Origin: JBHHYU01 sp046757725
GTDB lineage: Bacteria; Desulfobacterota; Binatia; UBA9968
Direction of reading: 5' to 3'
NCBI GenBank assembly: GCA_046757725.1
Contig: JBHHYU010000012.1
Location: 1-57,586, forward strand
Length of the DNA stretch: 57,586 nt
The notes beneath the pieces are model-generated. The model was not told the DNA's origin, searched no databases, and saw nothing but the letters and a program-made list of their open reading frames with translations. The translations under genes were made by a program, and so were the position numbers. Numbering within the stretch: position 1 is the stretch's first letter; each line of letters starts with the position of its first letter. Of this stretch, positions 8,802-16,596 are shown in pieces.

Positions 8802-9506
8802 TTAACCACAGACCCGCCGACAAACCTCCTGGTACGCATCTTCGACCTTGCCCAAATCACGGCGGAATCGATCTTTGTCAAGTTTTTTCAGGGTACCTTT
8901 TTCCCAAAGCCGACAGGTATCGGGGCATATCTCATCTCCCAGATAGACCTTGCCGTGATGGCGTCCAAACTCCAACTTAAAGTCCACCAGGATTAGGTTG
9001 CGATGATCAAAAAATTCCTTAAGAAGTTCGTTGATACGAAAAGAAAGATCCTGCATCGTTTCCAACTCCTCTTCAGTGGCCCAGCCAAGAGCCCGGATAT
9101 GAGATTCGTTGATCATGGGATCCCCCAAGGAGTCGCTCTTATAACAATGTTCCAGGACAGGTTCAGAGAGTACGGCACCTTCTTCCAATCCAAGGCGCTT
9201 AGCGAGACTGCCGGCAATCCGATTCCGCACAATCACTTCTACGGGGATAATTTCAAGTCTGCGCACAAGCATCTCACGTTCATTCAGCCGTTGCACAAAA
9301 TGGGTCGGCACATTCCTGCCTTCCAAAAACGTAAAGAGAGCCTCAGAGATCCTGTTATTCATTATCCCTTTGCCCTGGATGGTTCCCCGCTTCTGCGCAT
9401 TATACGCTGTGGCGTCATCTTTGAAGTACTGGATAATCAGATCGGGATCCTCGGTTCCGTAAAGGATCTTGGCTTTCCCCTCGTAAAAAGCATCGCTCTT
9501 TTTCAT
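8802..9506 (-). CDS. purC: Phosphoribosylaminoimidazole-succinocarboxamide synthase
   Basis: SAICAR synthetase, which joins CAIR and aspartate using ATP. The N-terminal FYEGKAKILYGTEDPD and the ATP-site segment FKDDATAYNAQKRGTIQGKG are diagnostic, as is LVDFKLEFGRHHG. The start at 9506 has a strong AGAGGAG ribosome site six bases upstream; an in-frame ATG at 9527 lacks one. The length (234 residues) is normal. It lies between purB and purS in one transcription unit. Confidence 0.96.
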   Translation of the reverse strand: MKKSDAFYEGKAKILYGTEDPDLIIQYFKDDATAYNAQKRGTIQGKGIMNNRISEALFTFLEGRNVPTHFVQRLNEREMLVRRLEIIPVEVIVRNRIAGSLAKRLGLEEGAVLSEPVLEHCYKSDSLGDPMINESHIRALGWATEEELETMQDLSFRINELLKEFFDHRNLILVDFKLEFGRHHGKVYLGDEICPDTCRLWEKGTLKKLDKDRFRRDLGKVEDAYQEVCRRVCG

Positions 9507-9575
9507 TCCGGCTCCTCTAGAACCCACGGGACCCCAAAGATACCTCCAGGCAGAGTAGAGTTAGCCTGGCTTTCT

Positions 9576-10880
9576 TCAGCGGTCCGGTGATTGAAAAACC
9601 CTCCGAAAGATCAGGTCGACGTTCGTCAGATAATGCTTCAAATCCCATATCTGTTCAATGTCGGATGAAGAGAGGTATCGGCGTATTTTCGGATCTTTCA
9701 AGAGTTCACGCTTAAAATCCATACCATTTTTCGCCACTTTTAGCGCGTGATGTTGCACCACTCGATAAGCCGTATCTCGGGGCAACCCCTTCTCAACCAG
9801 CCGGAGCAGAACCCTCTGGGAAAAAATTGCCCCCCCACTTTTTTCCAGGTTGCGTTGCATGGTCTTCGGGTAGACACAAAGATTCTTCAAGACATAGGTC
9901 AGTCGGTGCAGCATGAAATCCAACAAGACCGTCGCATCCGGCGCGATCACCCTTTCGACCGAGGAGTGACTGATATCCCGCTCATGCCAGAGGGGAATGT
10001 TTTCTAAGGCTGCAACGGCATAGGCGCGCATGAGTCTTGCCAAACCTGAGACGTTTTCCGACAGGATCGGATTCCTTTTATGAGGCATCGCCGATGAGCC
10101 CTTCTGTCTTTCAGTGAAAGGCTCTGCAACCTCCAGAACCTCCGTCCGTTGAAGGTGGCGAATCTCAACGGCAAACTTTTCCAGAGAGCTAGCAATAACA
10201 GCCAGCGTCGCGAAAAAAAAGGCGTGGACATCCCGTTGGACAATCTGGCTGGAGATAGTAGCAGGCTTGAGCCCACTCTTTTTACAGACGTAGGCTTCTA
10301 CTTTCGGCGATATCTGGGCATAGGTCCCTACAGCCCCAGAGATTTTCCCGACGCTCACCTCATCTGCAGCCTTCTCTAACCGGATCAAGTTCCGCCCCAT
10401 CTCATCGTACCAAAGCGCCAGTTTGAAGCCAAAAGTGATAGGCTCGGCATGGACTCCATGGGTGCGCCCGATCATGGGTACCCATTTATGCTTCAGGGCC
10501 TGGCGTCTGAGCACCTTCATGAGTTCCCGAATGTCTTTAGTCAGGAGGGAAGAAGCATCCATAAGTTGTAACCCGAAGGCGGTGTCCATGACATCAGAAG
10601 AGGTCATACCGACGTGAATGAACCGTGCGTCGTCACCCAAAGACTCCGCCAGCGAACTTAGGAAGGCGATCATCTCGTGGCGGACCTCTTTTTCAAGATG
10701 CCGGATTCGCGCAACGTCGAAGTGAGCCCGCCTCTTGATACGCCCAACGACGCTCTTAGGAGTGTCTCCCATTTGAGCCAGGGCCTCGGTGGCCAGGATT
10801 TCCACCTCAAGCCACTTCTGAAACTGATTTTGCTCGGACCAGATCCGCGCCATCTCTGGGCGACTGTATCGATCAATCAT
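9576..10880 (-). CDS. purB: Adenylosuccinate lyase
   Basis: Fumarase/aspartase superfamily enzyme acting twice in purine synthesis: it splits SAICAR to AICAR and adenylosuccinate to AMP, releasing fumarate. The superfamily signature GSSAMPHKRNP and the GMTSSDVMDT and GRTHGVHAEP motifs are visible. The length (434 residues) is normal. It directly precedes purC, which makes its SAICAR substrate, with about 70 bases between them. Confidence 0.96.
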   Translation of the reverse strand: MIDRYSRPEMARIWSEQNQFQKWLEVEILATEALAQMGDTPKSVVGRIKRRAHFDVARIRHLEKEVRHEMIAFLSSLAESLGDDARFIHVGMTSSDVMDTAFGLQLMDASSLLTKDIRELMKVLRRQALKHKWVPMIGRTHGVHAEPITFGFKLALWYDEMGRNLIRLEKAADEVSVGKISGAVGTYAQISPKVEAYVCKKSGLKPATISSQIVQRDVHAFFFATLAVIASSLEKFAVEIRHLQRTEVLEVAEPFTERQKGSSAMPHKRNPILSENVSGLARLMRAYAVAALENIPLWHERDISHSSVERVIAPDATVLLDFMLHRLTYVLKNLCVYPKTMQRNLEKSGGAIFSQRVLLRLVEKGLPRDTAYRVVQHHALKVAKNGMDFKRELLKDPKIRRYLSSSDIEQIWDLKHYLTNVDLIFRRVFQSPDR

Positions 10881-10908
10881 CTGTATTCTGCATTCCTAAA
10901 TCTGTAGT

Positions 10909-11358
10909 TCAGCCGGTATGACCGAACCCCTCGTCTTGGCGCCCGGAGGCAGGAAGTTCATGAACCTCCTGCCACTGGGCCCGCCAGACTCGCTGTACAA
11001 CCATCTGGGCAACCCGTTGGCCGTGGCGAATTACAACGGGATCCTTTCCCAAATTGATGGCGATGAGCTGGATCTCCCCTCGGTAATCTGTATCGATGGT
11101 TCCGGGGCTATTCACCAGAGCAATCCCATCTCTTAAGGCTAGACCGCTGCGGGGCCGAATCTGGGCCTCGAAACCTCGCGGTAAGGCTACTGCAATTCCA
11201 GTCGGGATCAAGGAACGCTCCAACGGTCCTAGAACCAGATCTTCTTCCAAGTCCGCAGAAAGATCCATCCCGGCCGCTCCTTCAGTCATGTACGCCGGTA
11301 AAGGAATCTTATCTTCCCTTTGGCGCAACCGCTTTATTTGAATCTGGACCTCGTCCAT
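10909..11358 (-). CDS. dut: Deoxyuridine 5'-triphosphate nucleotidohydrolase
   Basis: Homotrimeric dUTPase of 149 residues that removes dUTP and supplies dUMP. All five family motifs appear in order: GAAGMDLSA, PRSGLAL, GTIDTDYRGEI, GQRVAQMVV and the C-terminal arginine-glycine arm RQDEGFGHTG. It lies between the M16 peptidase and purB, 28 bases before purB, inside the long minus-strand block. Confidence 0.96.
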   Translation of the reverse strand: MDEVQIQIKRLRQREDKIPLPAYMTEGAAGMDLSADLEEDLVLGPLERSLIPTGIAVALPRGFEAQIRPRSGLALRDGIALVNSPGTIDTDYRGEIQLIAINLGKDPVVIRHGQRVAQMVVQRVWRAQWQEVHELPASGRQDEGFGHTG

Positions 11359-11398
11359 CGGCGGTAGAGAATAAACTTTGAGCTCCCAACCCGACAGT

Positions 11399-12673
11399 TT
11401 AATGTCTAAGGTCTAAGGTCCTTAGTTTAAAGTCTTCCTTAAGATCGCCCAGGAGAGAAAGTGCCATCCTGTCGGGATGAAAGGTCGTGTGGGCTAGATT
11501 CACCACATCAGCCAGAGAAACAGTACGAACTCCCTCGGAAATTTCTTCCAGAGGAATAGCCTTGCTGAAGTAGATCTCACTTCTAGTGATGTGGCTCATC
11601 CAAGAATCGGCGGACTCCAGGCCCAAAATCATGTTTCCCACGAGCTGGCCCTTGGCTCGCTGAAGTTCTTCCTCACTTAGATCTCCTGCTGCCAGCCGTC
11701 CCATCTCTTTAAGAATCAAATCCACCACCTCCTCGACCCAGGCACGACTCGTCCCCGCGTAGACACCCAAGTACCCCACGTCTCTATAAGAGGCCAAAAA
11801 GGAGTATACGGAATATGCTTTTCCTCTTTTCTCCCGAACCTCCTGAAACAGGCGCGAGCTCATTCCCCCACCCAAAATTGTATTGAGGATATACGCGGCA
11901 TAGCGCAGGGGATGGGACTGGTGGATTCCCCCCATCCCAAGACAGAGATGAACCTGCTCCAGGGGTTTCCAATGCCGGAATATCCCCTTTGCGAGTGTAG
12001 GACTGCTCTCGGCTTCGATCCCGGAACTCCGACCTCGAGACTCTAAATCCTTGCCCCCCAACCGCCTGCTTATCTCCCTGACAAGCGCCTCGTGACCCAA
12101 GTGCCCGGCAGATGCTACAATCACTCTCGCCGGTAGATATCGATCATGTACATAGCTCAGCAAGTCATCACGGTGAAAATCTGATACGGTTTTGGCCTGA
12201 CCGCAAATGGGCCAACCCAAGGGATGATCCTTAAAAAAATCGAAATTAAAAAGATCGTGCAGGTAGTCTTCCGGGCTATCCTCGGCCTGAGAGATCTCCT
12301 GTAAGATGACTGATCTCTCGCGTTCGATTTCTTCCTGGTCGAAAATCGAATGGAGAAAGATGTCGGTTAGGAGATCGATGGCTAGCGGGAGATTCTCATC
12401 CAGCACCTTGGCGTAATAACAGGTGTACTCCTTGGCGGTAAAGGCATTCAGTACCCCTCCGACCGAATCCATCTCCTCGGCGATCCGCGCTGCGCTACGC
12501 CGTTCCGTGCCTTTAAACAGGAGGTGTTCGATAAAATGGGAGATTCCATTTTGGTGGGGCGTCTCGTGTCGTGATCCGATCTCTACCCAGATCCCTAGAC
12601 TGACGGAGCGGACGTTCGGCATTTCCTCCGAAAGAATACGGATGCCGTTGTCCAGGACGGTCTTAGTAAACAT
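11399..12673 (-). CDS. M16 family zinc peptidase (processing-peptidase-like)
   Basis: A 424-residue inverzincin. The inverted zinc motif HFIEH is at residues 46-50 (His46, Glu49, His50), and the third ligand is expected in the EEIERERSVILQEI helix about 76 residues later. The C-terminal half carries the second M16 fold, with GGGMSSRLFQEVREKRGKAYSVYS typical of the mitochondrial-processing-peptidase/YmxG type. A gene of this type often follows pnp, as here, 17 bases after it. The substrate is unknown in bacteria. Confidence 0.93.
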   Translation of the reverse strand: MFTKTVLDNGIRILSEEMPNVRSVSLGIWVEIGSRHETPHQNGISHFIEHLLFKGTERRSAARIAEEMDSVGGVLNAFTAKEYTCYYAKVLDENLPLAIDLLTDIFLHSIFDQEEIERERSVILQEISQAEDSPEDYLHDLFNFDFFKDHPLGWPICGQAKTVSDFHRDDLLSYVHDRYLPARVIVASAGHLGHEALVREISRRLGGKDLESRGRSSGIEAESSPTLAKGIFRHWKPLEQVHLCLGMGGIHQSHPLRYAAYILNTILGGGMSSRLFQEVREKRGKAYSVYSFLASYRDVGYLGVYAGTSRAWVEEVVDLILKEMGRLAAGDLSEEELQRAKGQLVGNMILGLESADSWMSHITRSEIYFSKAIPLEEISEGVRTVSLADVVNLAHTTFHPDRMALSLLGDLKEDFKLRTLDLRH

Positions 12674-12690
12674 GGAGAAGAGGAAATGGT

Positions 12691-14832
12691 TTAGTTTGCC
12701 TTTCGAGGTGAATCACCGCGGGCCTCGGAGCCTTGTGCAAATTTATCTTTTCCAGCTTCCGTGAGGGCTTCTTTTCGACTGAGTCTGATCTTCCCCTGCT
12801 TATCGATGTCCAGGACCTTAACCAATACCTCATCCCCCTCCTTGACAATATCACTGACCTGTCGCACCCGTTCAGGAGCTAACTGGGAAATATGTACCAG
12901 ACCATCGGTCCCGGGGAGAATCTCCACAAAAGCGCCAAAGTCCATAATTTTTCTCACTGTTCCCGCGTAGATTTTACCTATCTCTGCCTCTGCCGTAATT
13001 TGCTCTACCATTTCTACCGCCTTGAGCGTCCCGGCTCTATCAACCGAAGCGATGGTGACCGTCCCATCATCCTCTACGTCCATCTTGACACCGGTAGCTT
13101 CCACTATGCCCCGTATGACCTTGCCTCCCGGACCAATAACATCACGAATTTTCCCGGGTTTGATTTTCATGGTAATAATGCGAGGGGCATATGCGGAGAC
13201 TTCTTTGCGAGGCTCGTTTATCGCAGTCTGCATCACGTCAAGAATACCAATCCTTCCATCTCTTGCCTGATAGAGGGCCTCTCTCATAATCTCTCGAGTC
13301 ACTCCACCGATCTTGATATCCATTTGCAAAGATGTGATCCCCTCTCGAGTCCCTGCCACTTTAAAATCCATATCCCCTAGATGATCTTCATCCCCCAGGA
13401 TATCAGAGAGAATCCGAACCGTATCGCCATCTTTAATAAGACCCATCGCAATTCCAGCCACCGGGGCCACCGTCGGAACCCCAGCATCCATCAGAGAGAG
13501 CGAGCCACCGCAAATCGTCGCCATCGAGCTGGAGCCATTCGATTCTAAAATCTCTGAGACCAGACGAACCGTGTAAGGAAACTTGTCCTCTTTGGGGAGG
13601 ACAGAGACAAGTGCCCGTTCCGCCAATGCCCCATGGCCAATCTCCCTCCTGCCCGGGCTGCGCAAGAACTTTACCTCACCAACGCTGAAGGGAGGAAAAT
13701 TGTAATGAAGCATGAATCTTTTGTAGTACTCACCCATCAAGGCATCGATTTTCTGCTCATCGCCCCCTGTTCCTAAGGTAGTAACGACTAAGGCTTGCGT
13801 CTCTCCTCGAGTAAAAAGAGCCGACCCATGCGTGCGAGGCAGGAATCCGACCTCACAGGCGATCGGACGGACCTCCTTGAGACTCCGGCCATCAATTCGG
13901 CGTTGTTCCTTCACGACGAGATAACGAAAATAGGTTTTCTTCAATTCTTCAAAAACACCCTTGATCTGTTTTTCTTTTTCCGGATATTCCATCAAAGTCT
14001 GAGAGACCACGTCACTCTTAACCCTATCCAATTGTAACGCACGTTCTTGCTTCTCCCGTACTTCGATAGCCTCCTTGACTTTATCCTGGGCCAACTCCTG
14101 AACCCGCCGGATCAGAGCATTCTCCTGCTCAACTTTCGCAACCGGACGTTTGGTTCTCCCCACCTCTCGTCTAATCTCCTCTTGCAAATCCAGAACCGGC
14201 TGTATGGCCTCATGACCTCGGAATAATGCCTCCAAGATCGTATCTTCCGGCACCATTCGTGCCCCACCCTCGACCATAATGATAGCCTCCCGGCTACCCG
14301 CCAGGAAAATATCGATATCGCTTTCCTCAAGCTGATTCCTAGCAGGGTTGATCACCCACCGACCTTGGATCCTGCCGACCCGAACCCCTGCAATCGGCCC
14401 TTGAAAAGGAATATCAGAGACTTCCAGGGCAACCGAGGTCCCCAGCATGGCAACTATATCCGGGGCGTTTTCCTTGTCTGCTGAGAGGACAGTAGCAATC
14501 ACTTGAGTCTCACACCGAAAACCTTCAGAAAAGAGCGGACGGATAGAACGGTCAACTAGCCGACAGGTTAGTATCTCATTTTCTGAAGGGCGCCCTTCTC
14601 GTTTAAAAAATCCGCCGGGGATCTTGCCAGCTGCAAATGTCTTCTCTTGATAATCTACCGTCAAAGGGAAAAAATCCGTATCAGCCTTAGTTTCTTTGGC
14701 TGCTACGGCAGTTACAAGAACAACGGTTTCTCCGTAACGCACCAGGGCCGCACCGTTGGCTTGCTTCGCCATCCTCCCCACTTCAACAGATAGAGGACGG
14801 CCATAGTAGTCAATGTCAATCTTTTTCACCAT
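12691..14832 (-). CDS. pnp: Polyribonucleotide nucleotidyltransferase
   Basis: Phosphorolytic 3'-5' exoribonuclease of the RNA degradosome, 713 residues. Two RNase PH domains (roughly residues 1-230 and 320-545, with the FFKREGRPSENE and FLRSPGRREIGHG motifs) are separated by a helical linker. They are followed by a KH domain (IKPGKIRDVIGPGGKVIRGI) and an S1 domain (YAGTVRKIMDFGAFVEILPG). AAGGA lies upstream of the ATG. It follows rpsO by 75 bases, the conserved rpsO-pnp arrangement. Confidence 0.97.
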   Translation of the reverse strand: MVKKIDIDYYGRPLSVEVGRMAKQANGAALVRYGETVVLVTAVAAKETKADTDFFPLTVDYQEKTFAAGKIPGGFFKREGRPSENEILTCRLVDRSIRPLFSEGFRCETQVIATVLSADKENAPDIVAMLGTSVALEVSDIPFQGPIAGVRVGRIQGRWVINPARNQLEESDIDIFLAGSREAIIMVEGGARMVPEDTILEALFRGHEAIQPVLDLQEEIRREVGRTKRPVAKVEQENALIRRVQELAQDKVKEAIEVREKQERALQLDRVKSDVVSQTLMEYPEKEKQIKGVFEELKKTYFRYLVVKEQRRIDGRSLKEVRPIACEVGFLPRTHGSALFTRGETQALVVTTLGTGGDEQKIDALMGEYYKRFMLHYNFPPFSVGEVKFLRSPGRREIGHGALAERALVSVLPKEDKFPYTVRLVSEILESNGSSSMATICGGSLSLMDAGVPTVAPVAGIAMGLIKDGDTVRILSDILGDEDHLGDMDFKVAGTREGITSLQMDIKIGGVTREIMREALYQARDGRIGILDVMQTAINEPRKEVSAYAPRIITMKIKPGKIRDVIGPGGKVIRGIVEATGVKMDVEDDGTVTIASVDRAGTLKAVEMVEQITAEAEIGKIYAGTVRKIMDFGAFVEILPGTDGLVHISQLAPERVRQVSDIVKEGDEVLVKVLDIDKQGKIRLSRKEALTEAGKDKFAQGSEARGDSPRKAN

Positions 14833-14907
14833 ATGTGAATCCTTATAAAGTAAAGCCAGACGTGTGTAACGGAAAAAAAGAGGGAGGGGACATTCACCCC
14901 GAGGCCA

Positions 14908-15177
14908 CTACTTCCTTATTCCCAAACGGTGGATCAGAGTTTGGTACCTCTCGTGATCGTTTTTCTTGAGGTAATCGAGCAGCCTCCTCCGCTGCCCCAC
15001 TAGCTTAAGGAGGCCCCGGCGAGAGTGGTGATCTTTGACATGGATCTTAAAATGTTCCGTGAGGTACTCGATGCGCTGGCTGAGGAGGGCAACCTGTACC
15101 TCTGGTGACCCGGTATCGGTCTGGTGGAGTCTGAACTGCTCAATAACTTCCAGCTTCTGCTGTTGAGCAACTCCCAT
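14908..15177 (-). CDS. rpsO: 30S ribosomal protein S15
   Basis: An 89-residue primary 16S rRNA-binding protein of the small-subunit platform. Conserved elements include DTGSPEVQVALLSQRI, HFKIHVKDHHSRRGLLKLVGQRR and the C-terminal RYQTLIHRLGIRK. The start at 15177 has GGAGAAGAC upstream and gives the usual length; the longer frame from 15264 adds 29 residues unlike S15. It is the first gene of a ten-gene minus-strand block. S15 often represses its own translation through its leader, but I did not identify that structure. Confidence 0.97.
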   Translation of the reverse strand: MGVAQQQKLEVIEQFRLHQTDTGSPEVQVALLSQRIEYLTEHFKIHVKDHHSRRGLLKLVGQRRRLLDYLKKNDHERYQTLIHRLGIRK

Positions 15178-15317
15178 GTCTTCTCCGTTCGTCTTCTCTT
15201 TATCCTTTCTCAATTTATGCTGATTTCTATCACACTCCCCGTAGCTTGTAAAGTAGGCCACCAAGAAAGAAAAAATTTAATTCTACCGCTAAAACCCCTT
15301 TTCTGATACAATGTTTT

Positions 15318-15923
15318 ATGTTGAAAGTTTATGTTGCCGCGATCACGGTTCTTGTTCTCTGCTCCACCCCGGTCTCATCACGGTCCGCTAACATCTACCG
15401 TTGGGTAGATAAAAACGGGGTAGTTCACTTTACCGATAACCCTTATAATATCCCGGGGGAACTCAAGGGCAGGGTTAAACAGATAAAGACCCGAAAGAAT
15501 CCAAGGCGTCAGGCACCGTTGTTGCCTTTATTGCCGGACAAGGTATCGATCCCTTTTCAGAAGAAAGGAGAGGTCGTGATCGTCGAGGCTGTCGTCAATC
15601 AGAAGACCTCGAAAAGATTTATCGTAGATACAGGTGCAAGCTATACTATGATCTCTCACGCGACCGCCAAGGAGCTAGGTATCGGTGTGGGGGAGAAACT
15701 GCCCACGATTCCCTTCCAGACCGCGAACGGGGTGATCCACGCCCCCTTGATAAGCCTCGATTCCATTGAGATCGGCGGAATGCAGGTTAAGGGCCTCACG
15801 GCAGCCATTCACGATGTCTTTCCCGATCCCAAGATTGCCGGGTTACTGGGACTTAACTTTCTACGAAATTTTCGCATGGACTTTGATACCCATAATCACG
15901 TTCTCGTACTGGAAAAGAAATAA
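15318..15923 (+). CDS. Secreted retropepsin-like aspartic protease with DUF4124 domain
   Basis: A 201-residue protein. An N-terminal hydrophobic segment (residues 2-20) looks like a signal peptide. A DUF4124 segment follows (YRWVDKNGVVHFTDNPYNIP), then a clan AA retropepsin-like domain with the catalytic motif VDTGASYTMI and a late LLGLNFLRNF segment. Proteins with this layout occur widely in diderm bacteria and act, if at all, as dimeric periplasmic proteases; substrates are unknown. It is transcribed divergently from rpsO across 140 bases. A possible -10 (TACAAT at 15307) is very close to the start codon. Confidence 0.88.
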   Translation: MLKVYVAAITVLVLCSTPVSSRSANIYRWVDKNGVVHFTDNPYNIPGELKGRVKQIKTRKNPRRQAPLLPLLPDKVSIPFQKKGEVVIVEAVVNQKTSKRFIVDTGASYTMISHATAKELGIGVGEKLPTIPFQTANGVIHAPLISLDSIEIGGMQVKGLTAAIHDVFPDPKIAGLLGLNFLRNFRMDFDTHNHVLVLEKK

Positions 15924-16069
15924 GCCGGAAGTGAGGAAAAGCCACTGCCTGCATCCTAAGCACCTGCTGACCGATGCCTGTCGGGTTTCGTTGTGTAGGG
16001 AGACACACAGATAGCCCCTGGAGGGACACTCCCCAAAGATAACAGCGCGGGAACTTCCCTACAAAGGCG

Positions 16070-16399
16070 TTACTTGGTGAGATCGAGAATGGAGTTGCGG
16101 CTGCTCACGGCCTGCCTGACCCCTCTGAGGTATCTCCGGATATCAGATATCAAACACGGTCCGCTCAGAAACGGCGGAATAAGGGAATAATTGAGGTAAT
16201 CCCCTTTCAGGACATGGCATTCTTTGCAACAAGCGACAATGTTATCCGGGTTATCCGACCCACCTCTGGCAAGCGGCACCACATGATCCTTAACCTTAGA
16301 ATTAGATCTACCCCCAAATAAGGACAGCCGCCTACCACAGTAGGTGCAGACCTTAGCAGCGAGATAAGCGTAGTTACTAAAGGACTTAACCTCTCCCAT
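16070..16399 (-). CDS. HNH endonuclease family protein
   Basis: About 110 residues with an HNH nuclease core: a CxxC pair (CTYC), the DHVVPLARGGSDNPDNIVACC segment with the HNH histidines and asparagine, and a second CxxC in CKECH, forming the zinc-supported beta-beta-alpha fold. ATG at 16399 directly follows an in-frame TTG at 16402. It lies after nrdJ and a small open frame, head to tail. Free-standing HNH proteins can be nicking or restriction-type nucleases; nothing nearby (methylase, phage genes) fixes the role. Confidence 0.85.
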   Translation of the reverse strand: MGEVKSFSNYAYLAAKVCTYCGRRLSLFGGRSNSKVKDHVVPLARGGSDNPDNIVACCKECHVLKGDYLNYSLIPPFLSGPCLISDIRRYLRGVRQAVSSRNSILDLTK

Positions 16400-16404
16400 C
16401 AACC

Positions 16405-16593
16405 TCAGTCATCCATGGAGCCAAACATACAGGGTTTCTTTTTTTCCTTTTTGAGAAACGCTTCCAATCGGTGGAGACTCTGCTGGACCTCCTCGTCTAA
16501 CACTTCCCTCCCACCCGACTCTGGAACTCTTACTTCTAGTTGCTCCCTCCCACGTATAAGATCCTCCTCAATCGTACAACATGAAACAACCAT
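16405..16593 (-). CDS. Small hypothetical protein downstream of nrdJ
   Basis: A 62-residue open frame, highly charged, with a probable helix (EVQQSLHRLEAFLKKEKKK). It fits tightly between the nrdJ stop (16597) and the HNH start (16399), which argues for a real gene in an operon. No clear ribosome binding site precedes its ATG and I recognise no family. An overlapping plus-strand frame of similar length is a competing but less likely reading. Confidence 0.4.
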   Translation of the reverse strand: MVVSCCTIEEDLIRGREQLEVRVPESGGREVLDEEVQQSLHRLEAFLKKEKKKPCMFGSMDD

Positions 16594-16596
16594 AGA

